64,000 nucleotides of DNA from Thelonectria olida (GCA_020736575.1 JAGPYM010000064.1:62001-126000); one strand, 5' to 3'; positions 10,410 to 21,211 are shown, counted from the stretch's first letter. Notes: generated by a model not told the origin, from the letters alone. Numbers and translations: made by a program.

Positions 10410-10725
10410 CCAGACGAAGCCGAGCGCTGGGGGGAGACTGTAGGTAGAAGGACCCATACACGAGGCGTATACCTCGCCTTATAGGAGCCTAAAAGCATGT
10501 GTACATTAGTATTTAGAACCGCGATCTACAGTGGTTGGCAGCCCGTTGTTGTAGATAGAGGTTTAGGAGGAAAAGTGGGAAGTTTGGAGACAGCTGGTCA
10601 AACGCCAAACGGCGTTGGCGAAGTGGGGCGTAACGGATAAACATTCGGAGCGCTTCGGCCGTCGGCCAAACCCCGCTTACCGGGCATGGCTGCCGAGAAA
10701 TGGCGACTAAAACCGAGTAGGAATA

Positions 10726-10741
10726 GAACCTGAACCTGAAC
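10726..10741 (+). repeat. LINE 3' simple-repeat tail
   Basis: The 3' end consists of about two and a half GAACCT units directly before the target duplication. Short simple-repeat tails instead of poly(A) are known in I-type and related LINEs. Confidence 0.75.
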
Positions 10742-11022
10742 CTTACTGAGGCCCCTGCAACTGCCTCACAGGAGTCAATTGCTCGCCTCTGCAAGTAGCT
10801 CGTCATCTCTCACGCAGTCAAGACTCGATTTTCCCTCCCACCTTCCCTCTGTATATAGAACCACTGCAATATACAGACACTTGCCTCCCTACAGGGGAGC
10901 GCGGACGGGGCCCTCTCTGACGCTACAGTCTAACGCGTTTACGTATAAGACCGCAGCGACAGGTGGCCCGTTGCGGCCAATCCATACACACTCTGTCCCT
11001 CTTTGACTGCGTGAGGTCACCA
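10742..11022 (+). repeat. Right half of the short repeat split by the LINE
   Basis: It begins with the second copy of the 11-bp target duplication. It then matches the rest of the copy at 49758-50103, including the TATA-like TGTATATA, the motif CTACAGGGGAGCGCGGACGGG and the terminal GACTGCGTGAGGTCACCA, with few differences. Here a short insertion (GAACCACTGCAATA) lies after the TATA-like sequence. Confidence 0.85.
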
Positions 11023-11921
11023 GCAAATGCTAGAAATACCGCACATGGCCGCGGCCGTAAATGATCCTCACCAGGGTTCGGCCGTATTCTAGGGGGCCCC
11101 CACGTATATTCCTCTCCGCCTACACTCGTTCCAAGCTGTGGAAACGATAGAGTCGGAATCCATTAGTCGCAACAGACTGCATAACGCGTCAAGAGCCAGC
11201 CAGCGCTGTAATCTCAGGATCCGCAGAGCAGTTGGGCCATGCCTCAATGCCAAACGGAGGCAGCGAGACCGTAATAAGGGAAAGGCGCCTTCAAAGTAGC
11301 AGTTTCAAAGCAGTGAGACCACTCTGGCTCATGCGACGAACCTTGGCCACTACGTTGCGACCTGGGCACAGTACTCGCGGGAGCTAGGGATTGTTATTCG
11401 TTGGCTCGGTTAACAATTCAAAGTTGAGCATGTGTGCGATTCATTTAAATACTCATCTGCCTGTGTGGAATCGTTGAGTTGCAAGTTGGCCTTCGTCGCT
11501 CTAGGTGTGGCCGTACCACTCATAAAGATCAGGCGGCTACGTCCACAAACCTAGAGTGATCGACTTAAGGATCCCGACCTTTCGGTTTTCTCTTGCGGTG
11601 TGAATACGTATAGATTTGCGCTAGTCGAAGCTTGCAATGCGAGGATGTGGGTATAATCATGACCATCCAAAAAGTTGACAAAGACATTATTGCTTTACTG
11701 ATGCGACAAGCAACCAACGAGCAAGCACGATATTCACATTCACCATGTTCTCGAACCGAAACTCGTAGCATCAATCCACAGCACCGGGAAGAATCATCTC
11801 GCGATGATACACATTATCATTTGTCTCGTGCTTCGTGCAATGCATAAAAGATTACCTTGGACTTGAATAAGTTCATCCGACATACTGTTTATACCTCTCC
11901 ATCACCTATCGAGCTCATATC
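11023..11921. other. Intergenic, nothing recognised
   Basis: Only short open frames without domains are present. No repeat partner for this stretch was found elsewhere in the window. Confidence 0.5.
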
Positions 11922-12613
11922 CTAGTTCTGCTCGATATATCCTCTCCTCCACCGTACTGAGATTCCCGGCTCTACAGTAAGGACAATGCCGTCCGCTGTT
12001 CCGGGCCCAGCATGATTCGCAAAATGAATGCCCTTCGAAGAATCAGCCCTATTCAGATATTCACTGACCTGACACTTACCGCAAGATGTCAAAATGCTGA
12101 TCGGTCTCTCTCCCCAACAAACTGGACATTCACGCCAATGGTATTGTGTAATCATATTTGGTTCTGAGCACGGTAGGCAATAAAGCTTTCACACTATTAG
12201 AAAAAATACTGCGAAGGTGGCCTAGTGCATACCTTTCCCGAAGTTTCATGCCGTTGCGATGCGTACTCTTCAGAGAGAAGCTCTGAACAATTACTGCACC
12301 GTGGCTCACCCTGATTGCCTTCGAGAGTCAGATCAACACGCAGGATTTTACGGCGCGCCCTCGGTGGCTTGTCGACTCTTTTCCGTTTTCGTGCTTCCTT
12401 CCGGCGCACTGGCGCTATGCAGAGTCTTTGAGCCATTCGCTCCGGTGCTTGTATAGGACGTCTCCCCTCTTCATCGATGGACGAGACAGCAGGCGACATT
12501 AAGATTCGGGGGCCAGTGCTGTTATCACGACGTTTGGCTTCATAGTCAACACCTGTTAGGTCAATATAAGGAATGTCTTGTTCAGGAACCGAGTACGGAG
12601 GGTGAAGCGGCAT
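11922..12613 (-). CDS. Small zinc-ribbon-like protein with SUMO-interaction-like motifs
   Basis: Exon 1 runs from ATG 12613 down to 12233 and exon 2 from 12185 to 11922. They are joined across a 47-bp intron (GTATGC...GAAAG) that keeps frame and creates the second cysteine pair. The product is about 214 residues. Near the start IPYIDLTGVD, and later ILRVDLTLEG, look like hydrophobic SUMO-interacting motifs. A basic stretch (RRKEARKRKRVDKPPRARR) is a likely nuclear signal. Four cysteine pairs follow: CSNC, CLPC, CPVC and CGKC, with histidines between. This resembles a cross-braced zinc fold, but the spacing is not that of a canonical RING. A role in SUMO or ubiquitin signalling in the nucleus is inference only. 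Confidence 0.6.
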
Positions 12614-13862
12614 GTCGAGTGGAGGTCTAGGAGGAGAAATTGACAGACCTAGAGGGGGTTTATCCGCTTATATTCCTCCTACCTTACTCACCCTGCCCCA
12701 GGGTCTGGTTTCAGCTCTGATCATCTTCAATGGGACGGAGCGGTCACTACACCTCGCCATTATCGAACTTGAGGAATAGCGTAGTTAGTCTGAGTAGGGC
12801 AAGTTCCAGACCCAAGTGCGAGAAATTAGGATATGGTGCGACAGCGACTAGACTGACAGCTGTGAAGGGAGTCACTCGGTTCATCTACGACAAGGGTTAG
12901 CCACATAACGGCAGATTACCAAACTGCGTTCCCCAATCCGCAGGTTGCAAAATGTCTTGGGTGGTTTAATCATCACAATGCATCCATAGAATGAAATATC
13001 TAGCGTGTTTGGGGACGCTGGACAGAGCAGAGATTATTTACTGGTCCCTGATACATTGGTGGCCTGAGCCGCACAAAGCAATCAATACTCTCAACTTCCG
13101 TCTCCGTTGCTTCTACTCGCCTTTTGTAGAGACTGACATTTTCCATCCTTTCATTAGACTATCACTTACAATACATCAATCGACATTCGTTCTAAACCTC
13201 GCACACTATACTCGCTCATCCAAGCAAAGACCTCTGCCTCATCTTTTATCTTATCTCCGTAACAGAAGATCGCGAATATTCCGTGTGGTTCGCTCCGTTC
13301 TATCTATATTGTTGCTCATTTGTGACAGATCCGCATTGAGCAAGCGAATGTATTCCATGGGACCTCTGTCAGCCTTCGGCGATAGGAAGAACTCAGCCTT
13401 GGCGGAAGAGGAACTCCTACAAACAAAACGTTGAACCAATACATCAGGTATGTTATGTTGCACAGGAGATATTTCTCAGTATGCCACACGGATTCAAAAT
13501 CACTTCATTGAAAGCACCGCACTGAATCCTTCTTCTCCATATCCAAGTGAAAGCCATTTCTCCAACCGCTACACAGATTGGCAATTGCCGCCTTGCTTCG
13601 CCTCGGGCGCTCATTGGTTAGACCGGTCATCAGAGCTTCACTAGCGTTCTCCTAGTCTTGATCTTCAGTGTAGATGTCTTGTACCTTGAACCGAAGTTCG
13701 GAATGTTTGCCACTGTCTTTCAAAGTTTCAAGTTCTGTGAGACCCACCCAGATGAGGAATCGGATAACCCATCGCCCTCGTGAGCTTCGCTGCCCATTCA
13801 GCTGGCTGTAATTCAACGTTAGTCGTTCAAATGTAGCCTCATAATATAGGTATAGCTATGAC
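12614..13862. other. Intergenic, no convincing gene
   Basis: A plus-strand open frame from 12991 to 13434 (147 codons) lacks a recognisable domain and overlaps an equally plausible minus-strand frame. Its last part, from ATG 13348, could be a short exon. Nothing is supported with confidence. Confidence 0.4.
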
Positions 13863-14471
13863 TCACAGAGCTGCATATTCAGACGTGTACCTGTTCAGTG
13901 CTGTAATGACGGCAACTGCGGCAATGTATAGCGGCACACCACCCGGAAGTTTTGACTCGTAAAATGCCATCAAGGCTCCCAAGAATACGCCGTGTGCATA
14001 GACGGTGGAGTAAGAATAAACTTTGTTGAGCCGCAACCTCTTCCCCAAAAAGATCAAGATGCGAGTATACACAAATGCATTGAGGAGCTTCACTGAAGCC
14101 CGATGCAGGAATGGATCGTGAACAAGAAAGGCAGCCGCACTAAGGAACGGCCGCACGAGACCACCTGCCTGATAGGATGGTCGAGTTGTCTTGTCCCCTC
14201 GTACTAACGTCTTCGAAAGAATGAGGTTGGTTGCCGACTGTATCAAGCAAGCAACCAGGTCGAAAAAATCGGGGACGATCGGTCCATGCGCTTCAGCGAT
14301 GTGATATTTCGCAACTTCAAATATCCCAGCGCTAGCATGCAGCAACAATGGTAAAGAACTTGACTTTTTAAATTTTGAACGATAGATCGGGGCTGTATGT
14401 CTCGTGTGATAGACAAGAATGCCTACGTAGATTGAAAAGAGGAGAAGATGGGGGGGGAGTTCCATTTGCAT
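13863..14471 (-). CDS. Integral membrane protein, unknown function
   Basis: The frame is open to 14501, but the first ATG is at 14471, giving 202 residues. A second ATG six bases later starts MELPPHLLLF, which is the more natural N-terminus. Several hydrophobic segments are visible: LLLFSIYVGILVY near the start, FFDLVACLIQSATNLIL, LLNAFVYTRILIFL and VPLYIAAVAVITAL near the end. The motif TRPSYQAGGLVRPF sits in a loop. It has the look of a small multi-pass membrane protein found in many ascomycetes with no assigned function. The frame shows no damage and no intron. Confidence 0.65.
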   Translation of the reverse strand: MQMELPPHLLLFSIYVGILVYHTRHTAPIYRSKFKKSSSLPLLLHASAGIFEVAKYHIAEAHGPIVPDFFDLVACLIQSATNLILSKTLVRGDKTTRPSYQAGGLVRPFLSAAAFLVHDPFLHRASVKLLNAFVYTRILIFLGKRLRLNKVYSYSTVYAHGVFLGALMAFYESKLPGGVPLYIAAVAVITALNRYTSEYAAL

Positions 14472-15334
14472 CTTTGTGCATGCGATGGCGGAAAGGTTCA
14501 AAACCTCGGCTTATAATCGGGATTGATATAAGAGCTAATAGGACTGTGACAGTAGAATATCTGAAGCCCACGTAGCAAATGACACGCAAAGATTTTCAGG
14601 GTGTAAAAAGAAATTGGCATCTAGACTTACGAGAAACTGGTGTACTCGCGGGCTTGATATAATGATTAGGATCTCTACTAAGATGCATGCATCGAGGCTA
14701 TGACATCAACAGCTTCTTGCCGAATCGCTACAGTCTCAAATGGAGGCTTGAGAGATTCTGCACAGAGGAGTCTTTTCTGGCTTTTTTTCTCAGGGTCCGA
14801 AAAGCTCGAGTGTTCATTCGAGGCAGAAATAGATCTCGGATGGGCCTGAAAACGAACTACCTCTACACGCGGCCTCGGTGAACCTCGTTACCGCCACAGT
14901 TCTTCAGAACTCGCCTCTGCTCAATGAGTGTCAGGCTTCCAGAAAAATCGTTTAGGGCAAGCACACAGGCTAGCCGTTATTGCCGTAATTGTGACTATTG
15001 TTGTTGTTGCTGCTGCGGTATTGGTCTAATGTCTACATACACTCGGAGGTACCCTGAAAGTAATTTCAGGATATACTTCAGATAGTTACTCCGGACAGGT
15101 CTTATTGTTCTTTTACCTTATTTTCCTCGATATCTCCCATCACGGTATTTTTCACAGTCCCCAATTGTCCAAGCTTTAATCAATTAGTATGCCATTACGC
15201 CGGGTCTCATGGAATCAATCTTTGGCGCTATCCCGCAACAACAACAATTACTCTAGGTACTCTAAGCTATAACAGAACCAAAGAGGCGGGTTGCTGGTTA
15301 TGGATACCGTGAGACTTTAATAGACCTACAAATG
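14472..15334. other. Intergenic
   Basis: No supported gene. A 14-bp inverted repeat, ATTGTTGTTGTTGC at 14997-15010 and its complement at 15235-15248, is low-complexity and is not called an element. Confidence 0.5.
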
Positions 15335-16525
15335 CTACCTACTGACTATTCCAAAGCAGAGCAACTCGTTTCTTGAATCAATCGTTCTGGGCTGCAAGGA
15401 CGGCTTGATCACCTTGCCGGCATGGCGCCACCGAAGTTCTTTAACTTGTGAAATGGGAGGGGAGTAGTGCAGATGAGTATCGAGCTCGATGAAGAAAGAA
15501 TCATTATCTTGGGCTGAGCGAAAAGTCCATTCATCGTTCTGAGAAGCTGTTGTAAACTGAAATCCACGAGAGACATATTTTTCCATGGCATCTTCCGCCC
15601 TTTCTCGGATGGGTTCAGGGACTTGCCATCGATATGCTCTCTTCTCTGCCGCGAGGCGGTAATACATATGAAAAGCAACATGCCTGGTCAGGATGCACTG
15701 CACATGGCTACCATAAAAAGTGAAAATGCTTCCAAACACCGTCCGAGATAAGCCTTCAGTGACGGACGTCATTCGAGAATCTATAGCTCCGACCACTAAC
15801 TGAACAGAAACCGTTCTCCCGTTCCGGCGGGCTATTCCAGAGAGGACCTTCGCCGCAACGTTTTCTGGGTAGCCATGAGTTCTGGCTTCGCGCGGCTCAA
15901 GAAAGGTTGCAGAGCCGCATTCCTGGATGAGAATGGGAATGATGTCATCTATCCAGCGGACCGAACCATCTTTACGGATGTGTAATCCCATGTCATTGAG
16001 TGCTGGGTACAGATGGTGGATGCCATTGATCACTTTTCGCTGCTCCGTTGACCATGAACGTGCGCTGGAGAATGCTTCGTAGGCGATGGAGACTATCTGG
16101 CTTTGACTCAAAACTACGGTAGTTTCTTGTCTCAATTTGCGAGCAGCCCACGCGAGTGTAGATTCAAACATCACCCCAGACTGTTCTAAGGCGTTCTTGA
16201 CTGCTGTCACAGAAGACGGCACAGAAGGGACGTAGAAATCCCAATCAGATTTATGAGTACAGGATCCTGGAACAAAGTATTCCAGAGCTCTAGACCCGGA
16301 GAGCACGGCACCGTGCGTCGCCATAACCTCCAATAGCTCGGGGCTGTTAGTGAAAGGACCGGCGCTTTGGAGGTACCGAGATGGGTCGATGCGTTCGACT
16401 AGCACGGTTATGAGGTTATGTGTTGCACCTTGTAAGGATACAACGTCTTCGATCGGCAATAAAGTAGCGAGGTATAGGACAAGCTCGTTCGGCAGCAGCT
16501 CAAAAAGCCCCGTTGGTGTCTCCAT
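15335..16525 (-). CDS. F-box protein with nucleotidyltransferase-like domain
   Basis: The intact 396-residue frame starts at ATG 16525. Residues 6-50 (LFELLPNELVLYLATLLPIEDVVSL) fit an F-box, the adaptor motif that binds Skp1 in SCF ubiquitin ligases. Residues 73-100 read AVLSGSRALEYFVPG followed by SDWDFYVP. This matches the polymerase-beta-like nucleotidyltransferase signature of a Gly-Ser pair followed by D-x-D (Asp94 and Asp96). Proteins with this GSRAL...SDWDFYV block form an expanded family in filamentous ascomycetes, with unknown substrate. The remainder is mixed alpha/beta. Whether it transfers nucleotides or is a recognition fold inside an SCF complex cannot be told from the sequence. 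There are no introns and no signs of decay. Confidence 0.75.
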   Translation of the reverse strand: METPTGLFELLPNELVLYLATLLPIEDVVSLQGATHNLITVLVERIDPSRYLQSAGPFTNSPELLEVMATHGAVLSGSRALEYFVPGSCTHKSDWDFYVPSVPSSVTAVKNALEQSGVMFESTLAWAARKLRQETTVVLSQSQIVSIAYEAFSSARSWSTEQRKVINGIHHLYPALNDMGLHIRKDGSVRWIDDIIPILIQECGSATFLEPREARTHGYPENVAAKVLSGIARRNGRTVSVQLVVGAIDSRMTSVTEGLSRTVFGSIFTFYGSHVQCILTRHVAFHMYYRLAAEKRAYRWQVPEPIRERAEDAMEKYVSRGFQFTTASQNDEWTFRSAQDNDSFFIELDTHLHYSPPISQVKELRWRHAGKVIKPSLQPRTIDSRNELLCFGIVSR

Positions 16526-17601
16526 CGTTTTGATGAAGCAGTTAAATGAGTAGTATGGCTTCTAAATTATCGAAGCTGCAAGGAAAGTTCTGTGAGCGGA
16601 TACTTCGTCTCGTTATGTGCCCTGTAGTCAAGTGATGTTTGACGTGGTGTGTAGTAAATCCCGAACTCGGAGCGGCCTGAAAACGCAAGGAGATGTAGTT
16701 TGTATGACTTTTGTATGACCTTCTCCTGCTCCTAGTCTAGCCACTCTTATAGTGAGCGACCCAGTAGTCCTCAGTTGACTAGGATCACAACTTGTGCGCT
16801 ACAACATCCACAGGAGGCTCGACCAGTAGGGGAAGACAGAAACCTGGAGACTGGTAGGCCAATGCTGGCTGCAATGGCCGCAGAGTTGATGGGATGAAGA
16901 CTCGATTGGACGACTCGGGAAGACACTTTGGACCTAGTCAAAATTTGCTAAGACCCCCTTTTCAGGCCTTAGGCCGTCGCGCAACCCCACTTTCAAAAAG
17001 CGCTCCACACACGGCACAATGTGAAGAACCGCAAAAATTTGATGAGAGAAAGTCTAGTCCTCCTTCCTTCGGCCACAAACTACTTCAAAAGTGGAAAACA
17101 AAGAACCGAGTATTCGTCAAACACTTGAGACCTCCGAATATCAATGATCGTGTTTTTATCACTAGGATTCAGTCCGCCATCTGATCCTAACATATGACAA
17201 GAAAAACAGCACCACCTCGGAAAGGAACTAGGAATCCTCCAAACGCATGACAACCCCATTCAACATGTTCTCCGGTAAGATTTGGTCCACCTCAAAGTTC
17301 GCCCTCGCCAATAAATACCTCCTCTGCTTCCCTGATCATAAGTCACCTACCAAGACGAAATAGCCATTGGACACAAAACCGCAAAATAGGCGTTATCCTT
17401 CACACCAGTTACTGTTGTGCAAAGCTTCGTTCAGAATAAAACTAAGCTTAGCGCAGCATTACTCGACGGAAGATCGTCACGAAAACGCGCAGCAACATCC
17501 ACTGGCGGGAGCCCGGTATCTTGGCCCACAGGCAGCGAATCTGATGAAAACATGTGAGGCTCCTATGTGCTTTGTGTTTTTATAAATATTTATAGATTCA
17601 G
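16526..17601. other. Upstream region of the HP1-like gene; 5' exon unresolved
   Basis: The chromodomain frame is open into this region, but no ATG-bearing exon that splices in phase to 17602 was identified. Open frames at 16894-17184 and 17367-17585 do not resemble HP1. The missing N-terminus may lie in a short exon here or may have been lost. Confidence 0.5.
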
Positions 17602-18658
17602 GTTTGTCGTTGAAGAGATTCTTCAACACCGCGTCAATAAATACGTAGGTATGTCGTCAACCGCTCCACCGCGCCTATGACTAATCGCTCCCCAAGGGTA
17701 CGCTGGAATTCTTAGTGAAGTGGGAGGGCTATGAGGGTAAGGATGGGCAAACGTGGGAGCCTGAGGTAAACATGAGGTATGATCCGCGTATATTAAATCC
17801 GACATCCACGCTGCTCACCTCCTGTGCTCGTCTAGGGCATCCGGGGACGATCTCCTCAACACATACTTTGCTAAGAAAGACGGACGAGACAACATCTCCA
17901 AGAGAACCAGCAAAGCACTTAAGGATGAGAAACGAAAGCGTGAAGCCGAAACCGCCTCGCACAAGTACTCAACACCAACACCACAAACCAAGCGTACTGC
18001 AAAGGTCGCCCCGTCTGTGACCAGGAAGAAGTGGAGTCCTCCCCTGGTCTCGTGGGAAAATGAGATCAACACGATTGATGCATTGGATCTCGATAGTAGC
18101 GGACATCTCATCGGATTTGTTCGTTGGGAGAATGGCATGAAGACTCGACATGCCAAGAACGTCCTTGATGAAAAATGTCCTCAGAAAGTAGTAACCCACC
18201 GGTCTTCTGCTCCACTAATTCGTCAACTTCTGTCTTGCCAGCTGACATCCACTAGGTGATTCACTTTCTCGACAGCAACTTAAAGATTACCACGATCGAG
18301 AATGGAGTGGCAGTGACGGAAGCGAGGTCGCAACCAAACCTCTCTACATTGAGAGGACATACACATCGCCGTACGATTTCCTCGTGTGCTGCTGTCATGA
18401 CGGAGGGTCTGCCTCCGGGATCATGGGAAGAGAAAATCCAATCAATCGATGCGCATAATCTTGATGACAGTGGGAATCTCGTATTTCACGTATCTTGGGA
18501 GGATGGCCAGAGTACGAAGCATCCAAAGCAAATTCTCTATAAAAGATGTCCACAAAACGTGACTCAATCCCATTTGCTAGTCAGCCTCCTGATATTCTGT
18601 TGACATGGTCTAGGTGCTCCAATACTTGAATGACAACATCAAGCTCGTTTCCGATTGA
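17602..18658 (+). CDS. HP1-type heterochromatin protein with two chromoshadow domains (5' end unresolved)
   Basis: Five exons join in phase: 17602-17644, 17697-17776, 17836-18187, 18256-18558 and 18614-18658. The readable product is about 273 residues. It opens with a chromodomain (FVVEEILQHRVNKY, then GTLEFLVKWEGYE and QTWEPEVNM) with cage aromatics F, W and Y. A lysine-rich hinge follows (SKALKDEKRKREAE). Next come two chromoshadow domains. The first runs from SWENEINTIDALDLDSSGHL through DEKCPQK to VIHFLDSNLKI. The second runs from GSWEEKIQSIDAHNLDDSGNL through YKRCPQN to VLQYLNDNIKLVSD and the stop. HP1 reads H3K9 methylation and dimerises through its single chromoshadow domain. Two in tandem is unusual. 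Each domain is split by an intron at the same CPQ position, which points to internal duplication. The ATG exon was not found, so a 5'-truncated relic remains possible. Confidence 0.78.
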
Positions 18659-18773
18659 GAATCAGCGGCTCGTGAGCACGTCGGTATTACGTTAACTCTG
18701 CTCGGAAGAAAAAATAAAATAAAATAAATCGGGCGAGGGCAGGCTATATAATTCTAATTACAATGCTGGGGGC

Positions 18774-18776
18774 TTT

Positions 18777-18807
<31 letters not shown>

Positions 18808-18808
18808 G
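18774..18808 (+). repeat. T13-G22 homopolymer pair
   Basis: Thirteen T are followed directly by 22 G, about 115 bp after the HP1-like stop. Such a run is prone to slippage and to sequencing or assembly error. Confidence 0.85.
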
Positions 18809-19662
18809 CACCGAATTGCTTCCTAAGGTCTGTGACTAGAGCGTAGTTCCATAATGAATCGATATCCCATGCCTCATGGTACACATTCGGGCTGGGACTA
18901 GGCCAAAAAGGGCAGCGATCTATCTCTTAGTCTCCAAGATATGAAATACCATACGACTCTCCTGTGTCAATGACACACTTGGGATCAAGCTACCCATGTT
19001 AAAAATATTGTAGGTGTTTTTACCGCAAAGGCTATATATATCCCTACGAATAAAAATAATTGAACCATGTTACTTATTCATTAGTTATGATTATACTAAC
19101 TTCAATGTCCTCATGCTATTTGAAAGAATTCTTTTGCAACTAGGGATTGCTCTTGAATTAGATCGTCAGCTCGTAAGGCAGTAAACGGCTTGCTCTACTA
19201 ACTTCTCATCCATACTCGCTCAGTATCGAAATCTTGTACGGGAACGAATCCTTGTACACAAGTCCAGCGCTTCAACATTGTAGAGGGCAGTACAAAAAGA
19301 GACGGCCAATGTCAGAAGGTGGCATACATTCCATAGTTCAAAGATGGATTTGTCCACCAAGAGTGTCGGAGTCTAAATTGGCGTGGAAGTCAATTCTAAT
19401 AAGCAATATCTGACTGTAGAATAGCGAAAGCAGGTGAGGCGATTGATTATATTTGGACGTTGTTGGCTATCTATAAATCCCTTTAACTTGGAGTCCGTGA
19501 ATGTTGAAGGCCAGTACACACGTACGAAGTTTCAACCTCTTTTCGAATCAACCGACTTGTCGCCATTCTCCACCACCACATCTTACCTTTATTCAAGTAT
19601 GATAGCCCACTCTACGTACCAGAAGTTCACAGCGTCACATGCTAAAATCGTCATAGTCTACA
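18809..19662. other. Intergenic
   Basis: No supported gene. The open frame at 19434-19727 overlaps the next gene in another frame and lacks a domain. Confidence 0.5.
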
Positions 19663-20133
19663 ATGAACCCACCTTCTCGGTCGCTTCAACGAATTGGATT
19701 CCCGGTTGTCTCTGGGGATCGTCTTGACCTGACTATTAGTCCTAAATTCTTCCATTTAGGTCAGAATGTGTCCTTTAATGGCACGATCAATATCCGATTC
19801 GATCAGAAATGTTCCCCTGAAATTGACGGTATCATGATCAATCTGGCGTACGAGGGATCTGGCGGGGTCGTAAGATGCATAAAGACAAACCAACAACTGG
19901 AAATCATTTATTTTCCGACCACATCTCCCGACACGCCCAAAGCGATCGAGATCGATGCCGTGATCTGTGTTCCAAACGGGAAATCATTTGGAGCTCTGGT
20001 CGTCGACACCAGCGAATTCGATATTTCGTTCAGATCTAGCTCATACTTAAATCCTTTTCAAGACGTTGTCCTCAAATCGGGCTCTGGAACCATCTCAGAA
20101 GGAAAACGGAACGCTGCCCCGAACGCTGCCTAA
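19663..20133 (+). CDS. Hypothetical beta-rich protein, 156 residues
   Basis: The frame starts at ATG 19663. Alternating hydrophobic residues suggest a beta-sandwich: RLDLTISPKFFHLG, SFNGTINIRF and KAIEIDAVICVPNGKS. The segment TSEFDISFRSSSYLNPF is followed by VVLKSGSGTISEGK. This resembles the strand repeats of bacterial and fungal adhesin-like proteins, but the similarity is only general. There is no clear signal peptide, so an upstream exon may be missing. The gene has no visible damage. Function unknown. Confidence 0.45.
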   Translation: MNPPSRSLQRIGFPVVSGDRLDLTISPKFFHLGQNVSFNGTINIRFDQKCSPEIDGIMINLAYEGSGGVVRCIKTNQQLEIIYFPTTSPDTPKAIEIDAVICVPNGKSFGALVVDTSEFDISFRSSSYLNPFQDVVLKSGSGTISEGKRNAAPNAA

Positions 20134-21206
20134 TGCTTGAGTTGCATACTAAACGAGGCACCGGGTGAGAGAGACAGAGAGGGTCTTTTCCCGATCTCTT
20201 CATGCTAGTATAAGTCTAAAAAATCATGACAATTCGTCTTCAAATTCATATAAATCATTGATGTCACTCATGTCAAGAATGGACGCGCCGAGGAGATCTT
20301 GCTGTGACATTGAGCGTGTAGCGATCTGGTCGATTTCCAACTGGTAAACTGCGGATCGTAGGGCTACGTTGGCAGACGGATCAGGGCGTTGAGTTCCAGA
20401 CAAACAAGATGGGAGGTGTGACATCTAGTAATCTTCAATAGACGATCGAGGCAACTGAACTGTAGTTAATAGCTAGGGTAGTGTTGCGGATACCTCTAAT
20501 CGTTACGCCACACGGCAAAAGATGGGGGATTGACCGCAATGTTCACAACCAACGAGGTGCTCCAGCTACCTTACCAGCTCTAGGCCTTGTTGCGGCGAAC
20601 TATGTTTACAAAATGAAAGGCAATCAAAAATAACATCTAATAATAGAAACAACATAAGCTTTGGAAGATGAGAAGTAGCTTTCACCTTACGATCAACTCG
20701 TATTGGCCGAGCAACTCTCACCTTTAGCATTACTCGCGGTCCTCTTTTGCTAGTATCACGGAAGACATCTCGCAAAATATGTTTGGAAACAGCGTCCAGC
20801 TTCCTACAAGGAAGGGGGAAAGGAGCCGACCAAATGAGGCTTTACTTTTACAGTCAGTTGCATGTAACTTCAAGCTATGCCACTTCCTGACCAAAGTGGT
20901 CAGGAACCCTACGTCTCCAGAAACATAGGCACATGAGTCTAGGCTCAGTACGACCTGCTTATCCGCTTACGTTAGAATCCGGTCTGCCGTATTTGGTCCT
21001 TGTAGATGAAGCGAGTCGAGAGTAAGACGGGGTTTACGCGACCATCATCTTACACTTATGGGCGAATCCGGTCTCCTCTTCCACTTACATATGAGTTAAG
21101 TTTCGGTGCACGGACCACCTTGAAACAGTGCGAATAGATATTATACACACCTTATACATCTATAGTACCAAGGACTCATAACTTATAAAATGTGCTTACA
21201 TAATAT
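20134..21206. other. Intergenic with one strong hairpin
   Basis: No supported gene. A perfect 9-bp inverted repeat, TTCCTGACC and GGTCAGGAA with a 5-base loop, lies at 20884-20906. Two similar GAATCCGGTCT motifs occur near 20977 and 21064. Confidence 0.45.
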
Positions 21207-21211
21207 AGTAG

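Larger units (their letters stand above)
4739..10741 (+). mobile_element. Full-length non-LTR retrotransposon (Tad-like LINE with RNase H)
   Basis: The element is about 6.0 kb, with a short 5' leader, two overlapping ORFs, a 3' UTR of about 330 bp and a GAACCT-type simple-repeat tail in place of poly(A). An exact 11-bp target duplication flanks it. ORF1 is a Gag-like protein with three zinc knuckles. ORF2 carries an endonuclease/exonuclease/phosphatase-type endonuclease, a reverse transcriptase, an RNase H and a C-terminal zinc knuckle. This order is that of fungal Tad1 and insect I-type elements. Both ORFs are intact and show no AT drift, so this copy may be recent and potentially active. 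It sits inside a short repeat whose unsplit relative is at 49.76 kb. Confidence 0.92.

Noticed and set aside
12991..13434. Protein-coding gene of 147 residues
   Set aside because: No domain, no splice context, and an equally good opposite-strand frame overlaps it.
14997..15248. MITE bounded by a 14-bp inverted repeat
   Set aside because: The repeat is simple (TTG)n sequence and no target duplication flanks it.
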